Of a stretch of 64,000 nt of DNA, positions 19,104 through 29,183 are shown in pieces. The position numbers and the translations under genes were made by a program. Position 1 is the stretch's first letter. Every line of letters starts with the position of its first letter. This DNA is from Vibrio ezurae NBRC 102218 (GTDB lineage Bacteria; Pseudomonadota; Gammaproteobacteria; Enterobacterales; Vibrionaceae): assembly GCF_000467185.1 (NCBI RefSeq), contig NZ_BATM01000001.1, positions 124,001 through 188,000 of the forward strand, written 5' to 3'. Under the pieces are notes generated by a model. It was given only the letters and a program-made list of their open reading frames with translations. It made no database searches and was not told the DNA's origin.

Positions 19104-19874
19104 ATGTCTATACATCTGGTTATCATTGATGCATTGAATCTCATTCGCAGAGTACACTCAGCACAGCCTGATGAAACGGATATCCAGCGAACGATAGAAA
19201 CGACCTCTCGCACGCTAAAACGTATCCTAAGTGAAACTGAGCCTAGCCACATTATTGCGGTGTTTGATCACCACCAGCAAGTGCGCGGTTGGCGAGAAGA
19301 ACGCTTTCCTGAGTACAAACAAAACCGCAAGCCTATGCCTGAACCGCTGGCATTAGGTTTAGATGCCATTCAGCAAGCTTGGTGGCAGCTAGGAATAGAC
19401 TCTTTACTTTCTGATGGCGATGAAGCTGATGATTTAGTGGCAACCCTTGCCGTTAAACTGGCTAAGCAGCAACATCAAGTCACCATTATCTCTACCGATA
19501 AAGGCTACTGCCAGCTACTATCACCGTCATTGCGTATCCGAGATTACTTCCAGCATCGCTGGCTTGATCAAGCGTTTGTCGAAAAAGAGTTTGCTGTGAA
19601 AGTCGAACAGCTGAGTGATTATTGGGGACTGACAGGCATCAATGGTACAGGTTTAAGTGGCATTACAGGCATTGGCCCTAAAGCGGCGCGGGAAATATTG
19701 GCCAATCACGACACTTTAGAACAAGCTTTTGCCGATGAAGAGTTGCCAGATAAATACAAAAAGAAAATTGCAGGTAACGAACAGCATGCGCTGTTGTGCC
19801 GAGAATTGGCGTCTTTAAAAACCGACCTTGAGTTAGGCTTTAATTTACAAGATTTACGCTGGACTAAACCGTAG
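19104..19874 (+). CDS. xni: Flap endonuclease Xni (ExoIX)
   Basis: A 256-residue 5'-nuclease-fold protein related to the N-terminal nuclease domain of DNA polymerase I. Acidic metal-binding motifs are seen in IIDALNLIRR, LLSDGDEADDLVATLAVKL and the helix-hairpin-helix region TGINGTGLSGITGIGPKAAREIL. It acts on flap DNA, and its physiological need is minor in E. coli. The order ppnN-xni is the same as in E. coli (ygdH-ygdG). Confidence 0.93.
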   Translation: MSIHLVIIDALNLIRRVHSAQPDETDIQRTIETTSRTLKRILSETEPSHIIAVFDHHQQVRGWREERFPEYKQNRKPMPEPLALGLDAIQQAWWQLGIDSLLSDGDEADDLVATLAVKLAKQQHQVTIISTDKGYCQLLSPSLRIRDYFQHRWLDQAFVEKEFAVKVEQLSDYWGLTGINGTGLSGITGIGPKAAREILANHDTLEQAFADEELPDKYKKKIAGNEQHALLCRELASLKTDLELGFNLQDLRWTKP

Positions 19875-19925
19875 ACACTGCCAATAACGCAGGTCTACGA
19901 TTTTATCCTTGCGATCAAAGCGGGA

Positions 19926-21014
19926 TTACCAACCTAAATTGGTATGCGCTTGCACATGTACCGTGATCTCTTCGCGGTCATGGTAAAGATGCTTAGCTTG
20001 TAGGGTAAACTTAATGCCATTCTCTTTTAAGAAGACTTTTAAGTTTTCAATATCACCCAACACTTCATCATAACGGCCTTTCATTGGCAGTTTCAGATTA
20101 AAAATGGCCTCTTTACACCAACCTTGAATGATCCACTCACCCATCAATTGTGCAACACGAGAGGGTTTTTCGATCATGTCACAAACAAGCCAAGTGACGT
20201 TCTTACGAGGTGGCTCAAACTTAAAACCATCCGCCTGATGGTGTTTCACCTGGCCCGTATCCATTAAGCTTTGTGCCATCATGCCATTATCAATGGCGTG
20301 TACAAACATAGAACGTTTCACTAACTGATACGTCCAACCACCAGGACATGCGCCTAAATCAACAGCCCACATACCGGAAGCCAATCTTTCATCCCACTCA
20401 TTTTTAGGAATAAAGACATGAAACGCTTCTTCAAGTTTCAGCGTTGAGCGACTTGGCGCATCCGCAGGGAATTTCAAACGAGGAATGCCCATAAAGAACT
20501 GAGAATTATTGTTTGGGTAAGAGTACCCAACATAACACTTACCCGGCTCTACAAAGCACAGGTGCATAACGGGTTTGTTGAGGTTGTCTTTCTTATATAA
20601 CAGCCCTTTACCACGCATAGCTTGGCGCAGAGGCACCGTAAACTTACGGCAGAACTTCAACAACTCTTTAGCTTCGTTGGTATCTGGGGTCTCAATACGC
20701 AAATCGCCACATGTCGGAACAGACTCCTGCTCAGACAACGCCTCTAAAATTGGCGTAATACGGTCAGCAACAGGTAAGTCTTCTAAACTGGCTGCCACTG
20801 CGAACATCTGACGTGCAAAAATCAACGTTTTAAAATCAATCTCGCGAACCAGACGGTTTGCATCACCTTCTGTATAACATTCAAATAAAACGTAACCACT
20901 GTTGCGTTTTACACGTGGAAAGCCAAACACTTCAATATTGTTTGCTTTATCTTGAATCTCACCAGCACAATCTTTTTCAAAGCCAGCGCGACAATACAAA
21001 ATAACCTGTTTCAA
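19926..21014 (-). CDS. rlmM: 23S rRNA C2498 2'-O-ribose methyltransferase RlmM
   Basis: RlmM methylates the ribose of C2498 in 23S rRNA before assembly of the large subunit. The 362-residue product has an N-terminal THUMP-like region and a C-terminal Rossmann methyltransferase domain; [14 protein letters not shown] is the SAM-binding motif and [14 protein letters not shown] carries a catalytic lysine. I prefer TTG at 21014 because GAGG precedes it by six bases and it yields [15 protein letters not shown], which aligns with the family start. An in-frame ATG at 21032 lies directly behind an 8-bp hairpin and has a poor ribosome-binding site. Confidence 0.95.
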   Translation of the reverse strand: MKQVILYCRAGFEKDCAGEIQDKANNIEVFGFPRVKRNSGYVLFECYTEGDANRLVREIDFKTLIFARQMFAVAASLEDLPVADRITPILEALSEQESVPTCGDLRIETPDTNEAKELLKFCRKFTVPLRQAMRGKGLLYKKDNLNKPVMHLCFVEPGKCYVGYSYPNNNSQFFMGIPRLKFPADAPSRSTLKLEEAFHVFIPKNEWDERLASGMWAVDLGACPGGWTYQLVKRSMFVHAIDNGMMAQSLMDTGQVKHHQADGFKFEPPRKNVTWLVCDMIEKPSRVAQLMGEWIIQGWCKEAIFNLKLPMKGRYDEVLGDIENLKVFLKENGIKFTLQAKHLYHDREEITVHVQAHTNLGW

Positions 21015-21032
21015 GTTAAACCTCGTTTTCAT

Positions 21033-21052
21033 GCGATGAATCTCTTCATCGC
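21033..21052 (-). promoter_or_regulatory. GNRA-loop hairpin just before rlmM
   Basis: On the minus strand GCGATGAA and TTCATCGC form a perfect 8-bp stem with a GAGA tetraloop. It abuts the in-frame ATG at 21032 and leaves the GAGG/TTG start at 21014 free. It may steer ribosomes to the TTG or hold back translation from the ATG. Confidence 0.5.
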
Positions 21053-21077
21053 GCGACGCACATGCGTCAAAAATAAA

Positions 21078-21989
21078 TTAGTGTTGACCGATGGAAGGAT
21101 CGCCTTCACTGGCCGCGATGCTCAGCATCCAATCTCTAAATGTAGCAATCCGTCCTACATCAGCTTGTTTTTCATGACATACCACATAAAACGCATTTTT
21201 GCTGACCAGTACTTCGTCAAATGGACTGATTAATCGGCCTGCTTCAATGTCCGGTTGCGCTAATACATTGTTGCCCAGCGCAATCCCCTGCCCATGCACA
21301 GCCGCTTGCAATACCATCGTTGAGTGACTAAATATAGGCCCGTAGTTAACATTGATATGATTTAATCTATGCTCCCTCACAAACTGCTTCCAATCTTTAC
21401 GAGAAGTGTCGTGCAATAAGGTGTGGCCGGCTAAATCACTCAATGAATTGAGCGGCTTATGACTATCTAATAAACGGGGTGCGCATACAGGAATCAAATA
21501 CTCTTGATAGAGTTTGTCAGCTCGTAATCCTGGCCAATTTCCTCGCCCATAGTAAATCGCAACATCCACATCATCGGTTAGAGAACTGTCATCCATATCC
21601 ACCGCTTTGATTCGCACATCGATATCAGGCTCTTGAGCATTAAAGTCAGCCAGTCTAGGTACCAACCACTGAATGGCAAAGCTGGGTTGTAAACTGATGG
21701 TCAAAGAACCTTTTTCACTGCGTTCTAGTACCTTATCTGTCGCCTCTGATAGTGACGTAAAGATATCTTTAATATCTAAAAAATAACTCTGCCCTTCTTC
21801 AGTTAATAACAAGGAACGATTGCGTCTTCTAAACAGCTTTAAGCCTAAAAACTCTTCTAGGGCTTTTACCTGATGACTGACTGCGGCTTGAGTAACAAAC
21901 AGCTCTTCCGCTGCTCGAGTAAAGCTTAAGTGTCGAGCCGCAGCTTCAAAAACCTTCAATGATTTTAATGGGGGTAATCGTCTTGCCAT
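21078..21989 (-). CDS. gcvA: LysR-type regulator GcvA
   Basis: GcvA controls the glycine cleavage operon and activates transcription of the small RNA gcvB. The 303-residue protein starts MARRLPPLKSLKVFEAAARH, has the winged helix-turn-helix LSFTRAAEELFVTQAAVSHQV, and the effector domain begins near residue 93. Assignment to GcvA rests on this N-terminus and on the divergent gcvB gene found 88 bases upstream, the same arrangement as in E. coli. Confidence 0.93.
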   Translation of the reverse strand: MARRLPPLKSLKVFEAAARHLSFTRAAEELFVTQAAVSHQVKALEEFLGLKLFRRRNRSLLLTEEGQSYFLDIKDIFTSLSEATDKVLERSEKGSLTISLQPSFAIQWLVPRLADFNAQEPDIDVRIKAVDMDDSSLTDDVDVAIYYGRGNWPGLRADKLYQEYLIPVCAPRLLDSHKPLNSLSDLAGHTLLHDTSRKDWKQFVREHRLNHINVNYGPIFSHSTMVLQAAVHGQGIALGNNVLAQPDIEAGRLISPFDEVLVSKNAFYVVCHEKQADVGRIATFRDWMLSIAASEGDPSIGQH

Positions 21990-22041
21990 TCACTCTTATC
22001 TAGCATTAGTTTTTCTTATGTGAAACATTATAAATTGTCCG

Positions 22042-22070
22042 TTGCTCAACAGCCAGAGAAAATCTATATT
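22042..22070 (+). promoter_or_regulatory. Sigma-70 promoter of gcvB
   Basis: TTGCTC at 22042-22047 and TATATT at 22065-22070 are separated by 17 bp. This points to a start about 22077 and fits the position of the conserved RNA. A GcvA site should overlap here, but I cannot define it. Confidence 0.65.
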
Positions 22071-22076
22071 GCGTCC

Positions 22077-22253
22077 CAAGCGATAGGGTCTAAACGGCAT
22101 GCCTTTGGCATGGACTCGATTCGCAATGTTGTGTTTGTGAGCTCACTTTGAGCACGGTAGTTTCTACCATGACTTTGGATATACCCCAAAGCGACCTATT
22201 TAATGAACTTGTCTGTCATTTTCAACACCGCTCTTTATGAGCGGTGTTTTTTT
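22077..22253 (+). ncRNA. gcvB: Small regulatory RNA GcvB
   Basis: A roughly 177-base RNA divergent from gcvA. It contains the G/U-rich target-binding stretch GCAATGTTGTGTTTGTGA (22123-22140), which matches the R1 region by which E. coli GcvB binds transporter mRNAs with Hfq. It also has a following GGTAG/CTACC stem (22156-22169) and a terminator (AACACCGCTC 22224-22233 with GAGCGGTGTT 22239-22248, then T residues). By analogy it represses amino-acid and peptide uptake genes when glycine is plentiful. The 5' end is inferred from the promoter. No open frame of note is present. Confidence 0.88.
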
Positions 22254-22324
22254 ATGTGCGCAAAAAATAAGGCCGGAGCCAGCTAGTTGGCTGACTCCGA
22301 CCCTACAATGTTCCATCCCTTTAA

Positions 22325-23773
22325 TTAAGGACGATACACCTTCACGTTATTAAAGCCTTGCTCTTGAAGATACAATGCTTGCAAACGGCTCATTACGCCT
22401 CGATCACAATATAACAAGTAAGTTTTCGCTTGATCTAAATCGCCAAACTTAGTCGCTAATTTGTAAAACGGAATGTGTTTTACTTCGACATTCTCTATCT
22501 CTAGAGGGTTGTCTTCTTCTTCGTCTGGGCTGCGAATATCCAATACTACCGCTTGATCTTGAACCGCATTCACCTGCTCAACTTCTGGCGCTTGCTCCAA
22601 GCTTTCTTTTTCAATATCTCGGATATCCATAACGCGGGCTTCGCTGACCACTTTTTCCAGTACAGAGAAATCAAACTTCTCTTCTTCAGCTTCTAGCTTA
22701 CCTTTCACCGCTTTCACTGTAGGACGACGAGAAATCACGCCACAGTATTCAGGCATTACTTTGGCAAAATCTTCAGTGCCGATAACGCGAGACAAATCGA
22801 TGATGTCTTCTTTATCCCAGTTGATAAGTGGACGTAAAATTAAAGAATCGGTCACGCCATCAATATGACGTAAGTTAGTCAGGGTTTGGCTAGAGACTTG
22901 ACCTAGAGCTTCACCGGTAACCAAAGCTTCAATTTTAAAACGATCGGCAATCATGCCGCCGGCACGCATAAACATACGTTTTAGGATAACGCCCATTTGT
23001 CCGTCTTCGACGTTTTCTAGGATTTCCGCAACCACAGGTTCAAAATCAACCGCAATGAACTTCACTTTTGCTGAAGAACCGTATTTGTTCCACAAGTAGT
23101 GAGCCACTTGCTTAACACCGATTTCGTGCGCAGGACCACCTAAATTAAAGAAGCAGAAATGCGTTTTAGAACCACGTTTAATGTGCAGATAGCTGGACAC
23201 GCCAGAATCAAATCCACCTGAAATCAAGCTCAGTACATCTTCTTGTGTTCCTAGAGGGAAACCGCCAAGACCTTTATGACGAGCCAAAACTTGGTTAAGT
23301 TTTTCACCCGCTACTTCGATGTTAACCGTCACTTCAGGGCGTGTTAGCTTAACCTTGGCACTGGCAACCGCTTGGTTTAAACCACCACCAACATAACGCT
23401 CTAACTCTATTGAGCTAAAGTCATGCTTACCGCGACGCTTAGCGCGCACAGAGAAAGTTTTACCTTCAATTCGGCTTGCGCTTAGCTCAAGTACTTGCTC
23501 GTAGATGTTATGCATATCAGTAAAGTCTGTTTGCTTAACTTCTAAAGAGTGGTGAATACCCGGAGTGCGAGTTAAAATCTCAAGCACTTGTGGGTAAAAT
23601 TCATCGCTCTCAGCAGAAACCTCAATATGATCTCTACGATTGAATACCGCCACAGATTCCGTGCGACGTTGGATGATAATCCTTAGATTGCACTCCAAAA
23701 TGCGTGTAAAGCGCTTCCTAACTGATTCGCTTTTTACAAAAATTTCCGGATGTGGTTTTACGATAAACTTCAT
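22325..23773 (-). CDS. thiI: tRNA sulfurtransferase ThiI
   Basis: ThiI makes 4-thiouridine at tRNA position 8 and passes sulfur into thiamine thiazole synthesis. The 482-residue protein has a THUMP domain, the PP-loop ATP motif [13 protein letters not shown], and a C-terminal rhodanese domain whose persulfide cysteine is in [14 protein letters not shown]. The family begins [12 protein letters not shown], so ATG at 23773 is chosen; a GTG four codons upstream is possible. It is convergent with gcvB and divergent from xseB. Confidence 0.95.
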   Translation of the reverse strand: MKFIVKPHPEIFVKSESVRKRFTRILECNLRIIIQRRTESVAVFNRRDHIEVSAESDEFYPQVLEILTRTPGIHHSLEVKQTDFTDMHNIYEQVLELSASRIEGKTFSVRAKRRGKHDFSSIELERYVGGGLNQAVASAKVKLTRPEVTVNIEVAGEKLNQVLARHKGLGGFPLGTQEDVLSLISGGFDSGVSSYLHIKRGSKTHFCFFNLGGPAHEIGVKQVAHYLWNKYGSSAKVKFIAVDFEPVVAEILENVEDGQMGVILKRMFMRAGGMIADRFKIEALVTGEALGQVSSQTLTNLRHIDGVTDSLILRPLINWDKEDIIDLSRVIGTEDFAKVMPEYCGVISRRPTVKAVKGKLEAEEEKFDFSVLEKVVSEARVMDIRDIEKESLEQAPEVEQVNAVQDQAVVLDIRSPDEEEDNPLEIENVEVKHIPFYKLATKFGDLDQAKTYLLYCDRGVMSRLQALYLQEQGFNNVKVYRP

Positions 23774-24033
23774 AGATAATTTCACTTCTGATTAGTCAAT
23801 GACTCGAGTCTAGCCTAAATTATTTCGCCAACTGCTACAGCGTACACAATTGAGGGCGACGAATTATATACTATTTAGAGCCGAGTAAAAATAAAACAAT
23901 ATGATAGGCTGTTCATTAATCTAGCGATAAATGAACTAAAGTTAGTGTTGAAGCAGGATTTTTAACTGCGAAAATTGACCCTAACCCTTGGCTGAGTTAC
24001 CTTTCCCAGATCCTAGTGTAGAAAAGAATGACC

Positions 24034-24288
24034 ATGGCGACCAAAAAACCAGAAAACATGAGTTTTGAAGAGTCTCTTAAAGAGCTCGACAACATCGTAA
24101 ATCAGCTTGAACAAGGCGATCTAGAACTTGATTCTGCACTGAAAAATTTCGAACGAGGCATTGCTCTTGCTCGTGCAGGACAAACCAAGTTAGACCAAGC
24201 AGAACAACGTGTTTCAATCTTGATGGAAAATCAAGTCGAAGCAACTCCTCAGGATTTCAAACTTGAATCTGGCGATGACTCTTTTTAA
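24034..24288 (+). CDS. xseB: Exodeoxyribonuclease VII small subunit XseB
   Basis: The small subunit of exonuclease VII, 84 residues, a helical hairpin that packs on XseA. The sequence MATKKPENMSFEESLKELDN and LEQGDLELDSALKNFERGI match the family. ATG at 24034 has GAAAAGA at 24021-24027 as ribosome-binding site, better spaced than the ATG at 24028. It overlaps ispA by 14 bases, which couples the two genes. First gene of the xseB-ispA-dxs operon. Confidence 0.95.
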   Translation: MATKKPENMSFEESLKELDNIVNQLEQGDLELDSALKNFERGIALARAGQTKLDQAEQRVSILMENQVEATPQDFKLESGDDSF

Positions 24289-25168
24289 ACAACAACTAGA
24301 ACACTATCAAATACGAAATAACCAACAACTCGAAACTTGGTTAGACTCTTTACAGATGCAAGATAATAGCCTTATTCGCGCAATGCGCTATGGGCTGTTG
24401 TTAGGTGGTAAAAGGGCGAGACCGTTTTTGGTCTACGCAACTGGCGCAGTATTTGGTATTGATAATGAAGCGTTAGATACGCCAGCGTCGGCTATCGAGT
24501 GTATTCATGCTTATTCACTCATTCATGACGATCTGCCTGCGATGGACGACGATGAATTGCGCCGTGGACAAGCCACCTGTCATATCGAATTTGATGAAGC
24601 AACCGCCATTCTTGCCGGTGATGCACTGCAAACTCTTGCGTTTTCTATCTTAGCGGAAGGGGCTTTAGCTCCTCAGGCAGAAAGTTATCGTATAAAAATG
24701 GTACAAAGTTTAGCCTCGGCTTCTGGTGCATCCGGCATGTGTCTTGGGCAGTCTTTGGATCTAGAAGCAGAAAATAGACAAGTTTCTCTTCAAGAATTAA
24801 AGGTTATTCATCGCAACAAAACCGGAGCTTTGATAAAATCAGCGATTCAACTTGGCGCTTTAGCCGCTGGTGAAGCTGGAATTGAACAGCTACCACGACT
24901 CAATCAATTTGCAGAAAAGATAGGGCTCGCTTTTCAAGTTCAAGATGACATCTTGGATATTACTAGCGATACTCAAACTCTAGGTAAACCACAAGGCTCA
25001 GATATAGCCTTAAACAAGTCAACCTACCCCTCTCTTCTCGGATTGGAAGGCGCACAAGAAAAAGCAGCCCTGTTGTTAAAAGAAGCTTTATTAGAATTAG
25101 AGAGCATCCCATACAACACCGATCTCTTAGAGCAATTTGCTCGTTACGTGATCGAACGAAAAAACTAA
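24275..25168 (+). CDS. ispA: Farnesyl diphosphate synthase IspA
   Basis: IspA condenses isopentenyl and dimethylallyl diphosphates to farnesyl diphosphate, the precursor of ubiquinone and undecaprenyl carriers. The 297-residue product carries both aspartate-rich motifs: DDLPAMDDDELRRG (first) and QVQDDILD (second), plus GGKRARPFL. ATG at 24275 lies inside the end of xseB; a TTG at 24263 is also open. The operon order with dxs places two isoprenoid enzymes together. Confidence 0.96.
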   Translation: MTLFKQQLEHYQIRNNQQLETWLDSLQMQDNSLIRAMRYGLLLGGKRARPFLVYATGAVFGIDNEALDTPASAIECIHAYSLIHDDLPAMDDDELRRGQATCHIEFDEATAILAGDALQTLAFSILAEGALAPQAESYRIKMVQSLASASGASGMCLGQSLDLEAENRQVSLQELKVIHRNKTGALIKSAIQLGALAAGEAGIEQLPRLNQFAEKIGLAFQVQDDILDITSDTQTLGKPQGSDIALNKSTYPSLLGLEGAQEKAALLLKEALLELESIPYNTDLLEQFARYVIERKN

Positions 25169-25195
25169 CTCATTAACTTATCAGCGCGAATACTT

Positions 25196-27064
25196 ATGAC
25201 TCTTGATATCTCAAAATACCCTACATTGGCATTAGCCAACACGCCTGATGAGTTGCGCTCTTTGCCAAAAGAAACGCTACCAACACTTTGTGACGAATTA
25301 CGAACCTATCTATTAAACAGCGTTAGCCAATCGAGCGGACACCTAGCCTCTGGCTTAGGTACTGTTGAGCTGACCGTGGCTTTGCACTACGTCTACCAAA
25401 CCCCTTTTGATCAACTACTCTGGGATGTAGGTCACCAAGCCTATCCGCACAAAATTTTAACGGGTCGTCGTGAACAAATGTCGACCATTCGCCAAAAAGA
25501 GGGGCTGCACCCATTTCCTTGGCGTGGTGAAAGTGAATATGACGTGCTGTCTGTAGGGCACTCATCTACCTCAATTAGTGCAGCATTAGGCATTGCCATT
25601 GGCGCGCAAAAAGAAGCTAAGAACCGCAAAGTAGTCAGCGTTATCGGTGATGGTGCAATTACCGCTGGTATGGCTTTTGAAGCCATGAACCATGCCGGAG
25701 ATATTCATCCTGACATGTTAGTGGTGCTCAACGACAACGAAATGTCTATTTCAGAGAACGTGGGTGCACTCAATAATCACCTTGCGCAGGTGCTATCAGG
25801 TAGCCTTTACACCTCCATTCGTGAAGGAGGCAAAAAAGTCTTATCTGGCGTTCCACCGATTAAAGAACTAGTGCGACGCACCGAAGAACACCTAAAAGGC
25901 ATGGTTGTCCCAGGCACCATGTTTGAAGAGCTAGGCTTTAATTACATTGGGCCTGTTGACGGTCACGATGTGCTTGAGCTTGTTAAAACGTTAAAGAATA
26001 TGCGTCACCTAAAAGGGCCGCAATTTCTGCATATAATGACCAAAAAAGGCAAAGGCTACGAGCCGGCTGAAAAAGATCCTATTGGTTATCATGGCGTTCC
26101 TAAGTTTGATCCAGCCGAAAGCTCACTGCCAAAAAGCAAAGGGGGCAAACCAAGCTTTTCTAAAGTGTTTGGTGACTTCTTGTGTGATATGGCGGCCAAT
26201 GACCCTAAACTAATGGCAATCACACCTGCCATGCGTGAAGGCTCTGGTATGGTGCGTTTTTCTAAACAATTCCCTGAACAATATTTTGATGTGGCTATTG
26301 CCGAGCAGCACGCGGTTACTCTCGCGACAGGCTTGGCTATTTCTGGCAACAAACCGATTGTGGCAATCTACTCGACCTTTTTACAGCGTGGCTACGACCA
26401 ACTGATTCACGATGTAGCTATCATGGATCTGCCTGTGTTATTTGCTATCGACCGTGCAGGATTGGTTGGCGCTGATGGTCAAACTCACCAAGGTGCATTT
26501 GACCTTAGCTTTATGCGTTGTATTCCTAATATGACCATTATGGCGCCAAGTGATGAAAACGAATGTCGTCAAATGCTCTACACAGGTCATCAACATACTG
26601 GACCTGCTGCGGTTCGTTACCCTCGTGGTAATGGTATCGGCGCTGAGATTCAATCGAAATTTACCGCGCTTGAGATAGGCAAAGGTCGCACCGTTCGTCA
26701 CGGTAACGGCAAAGTGGCTATTTTAAGCTTTGGTACTTTCCTCGACAACGCAATGCAAGCCGCTGAGCATCTTGATGCCACAGTGGCCGATATGCGCTTT
26801 GTGAAGCCTCTGGATGAAGCACTCATCCTTGAGCTTGCTGATAAGCATGAGGTTTTAGTGACCATTGAAGAAAACGTGATAGCTGGCGGTGCAGGCAGTG
26901 GTGTAGTGGAATTTCTGATGAGTCAAAAACAGTTAAAACCTGTGCTAAATCTAGGCTTACCCGATCGTTTTGTTGCACAAGGAACTCAGCAAGAGATGCA
27001 TGAAGAGCTCGGTTTGGATGCGCAAGGCATTCAGCGTAGCATTGAAACCTATTTAGCAAAATAA
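25196..27064 (+). CDS. dxs: 1-deoxy-D-xylulose-5-phosphate synthase Dxs
   Basis: Dxs joins pyruvate and glyceraldehyde-3-phosphate with thiamine diphosphate, the first step of the MEP isoprenoid path. The 622-residue protein has [29 protein letters not shown], the ThDP site [13 protein letters not shown] followed by LNDNEMSIS, and the transketolase-type pyrimidine domain with [17 protein letters not shown]. Length is normal. It follows ispA by 27 bases and ends the operon. Confidence 0.97.
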   Translation: MTLDISKYPTLALANTPDELRSLPKETLPTLCDELRTYLLNSVSQSSGHLASGLGTVELTVALHYVYQTPFDQLLWDVGHQAYPHKILTGRREQMSTIRQKEGLHPFPWRGESEYDVLSVGHSSTSISAALGIAIGAQKEAKNRKVVSVIGDGAITAGMAFEAMNHAGDIHPDMLVVLNDNEMSISENVGALNNHLAQVLSGSLYTSIREGGKKVLSGVPPIKELVRRTEEHLKGMVVPGTMFEELGFNYIGPVDGHDVLELVKTLKNMRHLKGPQFLHIMTKKGKGYEPAEKDPIGYHGVPKFDPAESSLPKSKGGKPSFSKVFGDFLCDMAANDPKLMAITPAMREGSGMVRFSKQFPEQYFDVAIAEQHAVTLATGLAISGNKPIVAIYSTFLQRGYDQLIHDVAIMDLPVLFAIDRAGLVGADGQTHQGAFDLSFMRCIPNMTIMAPSDENECRQMLYTGHQHTGPAAVRYPRGNGIGAEIQSKFTALEIGKGRTVRHGNGKVAILSFGTFLDNAMQAAEHLDATVADMRFVKPLDEALILELADKHEVLVTIEENVIAGGAGSGVVEFLMSQKQLKPVLNLGLPDRFVAQGTQQEMHEELGLDAQGIQRSIETYLAK

Positions 27065-27070
27065 TGTTTT

Positions 27071-27103
27071 GTTAGTCTTAGAGCAACCCGCTCTAAGACT
27101 AAC
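27071..27103. terminator. Long hairpin between dxs and pgpA
   Basis: GTTAGTCTTAGAGC (27071-27084) and GCTCTAAGACTAAC (27090-27103) form a perfect 14-bp stem with an AACCC loop between convergent genes. No clear T-run follows on either strand, so termination is probable but not proven. Confidence 0.6.
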
Positions 27104-27112
27104 GCTTAATGT

Positions 27113-27616
27113 TTAAATCCAGCCTGAAACAAACCCTAAAATCGCTAAACAAATCCCTGCCATAACACCCGCAAGAATATCGTCTACCATAATGCCAAAG
27201 CCACCATGGACATGTTTATCTAAGTAGCTAATAGGCCACGGTTTGATCATATCGAAAGCACGAAACAGTACAAACCCCGCAATCAGCCACTTCCAATCAT
27301 TGGCAGCAATACCCAGTAAAGGGACAACACTCATGGTAATCCAAAAGCCAGCAAACTCATCCCATACAATTGAGCCATGATCGTGTACGCCCATATCTTT
27401 AGACGTTACATCACATATTTTAATACCGACGATACAACTGATAATCACAATGATCCAATACGCACTTAAAGGAAGCTGAACTAGAGCCAGATAAAGTGGA
27501 ATAGACGCTAAGGTTCCCATCGTGCCGGGAATAATCGGTGAAAGCCCACTACCGAAACCAGTTGCTAACAGATGCCATGGGTTATCTAACGATATTTTAT
27601 CAAGGGGGTTGCTCAT
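27113..27616 (-). CDS. pgpA: Phosphatidylglycerophosphatase A PgpA
   Basis: PgpA removes the phosphate from phosphatidylglycerol phosphate in the inner membrane. The 167-residue protein has the family signature GFGSGLSPIIPGTMGTLAS near the N-terminus and IVWDEFAGFW plus RAFDMIKPWP in the middle. Several hydrophobic helices are visible. It lies at the end of the nusB-thiL block, as in E. coli, 34 bases after thiL. Confidence 0.95.
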   Translation of the reverse strand: MSNPLDKISLDNPWHLLATGFGSGLSPIIPGTMGTLASIPLYLALVQLPLSAYWIIVIISCIVGIKICDVTSKDMGVHDHGSIVWDEFAGFWITMSVVPLLGIAANDWKWLIAGFVLFRAFDMIKPWPISYLDKHVHGGFGIMVDDILAGVMAGICLAILGFVSGWI

Positions 27617-27650
27617 TGAGAGTATCTCTAAGTCGTTATATCAAATAGGG

Positions 27651-28619
27651 TTAAGAACGAAAGTGGTCAAATCCAAGCATCTCATTCTCTATTGCTTGTC
27701 CATTGTCAAACAAGCTTAAGCGCTGAGAATCGGTGATCTCTCCAATCTCAGTAATCATCAAATTTTGCTGTCTGGCAGCTTGATGCACAGACTCTACCAG
27801 ATGTGATGGCAGGGTAAAGCACAGCTCGTATTCTTCACCACTTTTTAGCGCGTATTGCTGGGCAATTCGTTTGCCTTGTGTAAATTCAATAAGCTCAGAC
27901 GAAACAGGAAGTTTATCACAATGCAATTTAGCGCCGACATTTGAACCTTGCATGATGTGCTGTATATCAGAGACTAAGCCATCTGATATATCAATGCAGC
28001 TACTGGCCTGCCCTCTCAGTAAGATGCCCAGTGCGACTCTAGAGCTTGCACAATAGTGACGACGCTCTAACTCACTAGCATGAGGCTGCTGTTGTTTACT
28101 CGGCTGTAAAATCACTTCAAGGCCAGCATGGCTGTCACCTAGGTAGCCACTCACAAACACTTTATCACCCACTTTAGCGCCAGAGCGTAACAGGGCTTTT
28201 CCTTGCGGTACAAAGCCTTGTACCGTCAGCGTAATTCCCAGTGGACCGCGAGTAGTATCTCCCCCGATCAATTGCAGATCATGTGCATTCGCAAGCTCAA
28301 AGAAGCCCTTACAAAAGCCCTCAAGCCAATCGTCATCAGGAGAAGGTAACGTAATAGCCATAGAGACCCAAGCAGGTTCAGCGCCCATTGCAGCAAGATC
28401 GCTTATGTTCGAGGCCAAAGCTTTGTGTCCCACCCACTGCGGGTTGGCATGTTCAAGGAAGTGTGTGCCCGCAATCAAAGAATCGGTACTGACCGCAATA
28501 TGAGTATTCGCTGGTGCCACCAGCAACGCACAATCATCCCCTTGAGAGAGTGCTACATCACTGCGCGTTACTTGCTGATGGGTAAAATACTTATTGATAA
28601 GGTCAAACTCTCCAGCCAC
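27651..28619 (-). CDS. thiL: Thiamine-monophosphate kinase ThiL
   Basis: ThiL phosphorylates thiamine monophosphate to the active diphosphate. The 322-residue protein shows the PurM-like nucleotide fold with QGDDCALL, ISDLAAMGAEPAWVSMA, LIGGDTTRGPL and IDISDGLVSDIQHI, all conserved metal/ATP contact regions. A terminator-like hairpin separates it from nusB upstream, so it may have its own promoter in the 90-base gap. Confidence 0.95.
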   Translation of the reverse strand: MAGEFDLINKYFTHQQVTRSDVALSQGDDCALLVAPANTHIAVSTDSLIAGTHFLEHANPQWVGHKALASNISDLAAMGAEPAWVSMAITLPSPDDDWLEGFCKGFFELANAHDLQLIGGDTTRGPLGITLTVQGFVPQGKALLRSGAKVGDKVFVSGYLGDSHAGLEVILQPSKQQQPHASELERRHYCASSRVALGILLRGQASSCIDISDGLVSDIQHIMQGSNVGAKLHCDKLPVSSELIEFTQGKRIAQQYALKSGEEYELCFTLPSHLVESVHQAARQQNLMITEIGEITDSQRLSLFDNGQAIENEMLGFDHFRS

Positions 28620-28651
28620 ATCTTTTCCTTAAAATTCAATTGAACACATAC

Positions 28652-28679
28652 AAAAAAGGCCAGCAGATGCTGACCTTTT
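28652..28679 (-). terminator. Terminator-like hairpin between nusB and thiL
   Basis: On the minus strand AAAAGGTCAGCA pairs with TGCTGGCCTTTT (one G-U pair) with a very small loop, and TTTTTTG follows. Transcription from nrdR-rib-nusB should stop or weaken here. Confidence 0.7.
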
Positions 28680-28709
28680 CACTATAGAGTTTTCAACAGT
28701 CTATTTCGA

Positions 28710-29183
28710 CTATTTTCTATTTTTACAAAGCGTTGGTGCAGCTTTATCAAGTACACCATTCACGAACTTATAGCTGTCTTCAGCAGCAAATACTTTCGCC
28801 AATTCAATTGCTTCGTTAATTACAACTTTATGAGGAACGTCTTCACGACGAGTCATCTCATAAACGGCTAGACGAAGAAGTGCTAATTCCATCATATCCA
28901 AGTCCTGCATAGGACGAGAAAGGAATGGACGTAGCTTACTGTCAAGCTCTTGGTGAGACAGTGCAACACCAGTTAACAGGTCACGGAAGTATGCTACATC
29001 TGTTTCTTGTTCGTTCAGTGCCGGCTCATCAGCTTGGGTTTCTTCTTCCCCGTACTTCCCTGCGGACAAAAACTGTTCTTCTACAGTTGCGATATTCTCT
29101 TTAGTGATCTGCCAAGAATAAATAGCTTGTAGAGCAAATTGACGTGCATTACGACGTGCGGCTGGTTTCACACTGGCCCCCAT
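28710..29183 (-). CDS. nusB: Transcription antitermination factor NusB
   Basis: NusB binds boxA RNA with NusE and helps RNA polymerase read through rRNA operons. The 157-residue all-helical protein shows [37 protein letters not shown] and [20 protein letters not shown] with FVNGVLDKA. Its start overlaps the ribH stop by one base, so it is translationally coupled. Confidence 0.96.
   Translation of the reverse strand: MGASVKPAARRNARQFALQAIYSWQITKENIATVEEQFLSAGKYGEEETQADEPALNEQETDVAYFRDLLTGVALSHQELDSKLRPFLSRPMQDLDMMELALLRLAVYEMTRREDVPHKVVINEAIELAKVFAAEDSYKFVNGVLDKAAPTLCKNRK

Noticed and set aside
25323..25686. Open minus-strand frames of about 80 codons inside dxs
   Set aside because: They are antisense to a highly conserved gene, have no ribosome-binding site and an implausible composition.
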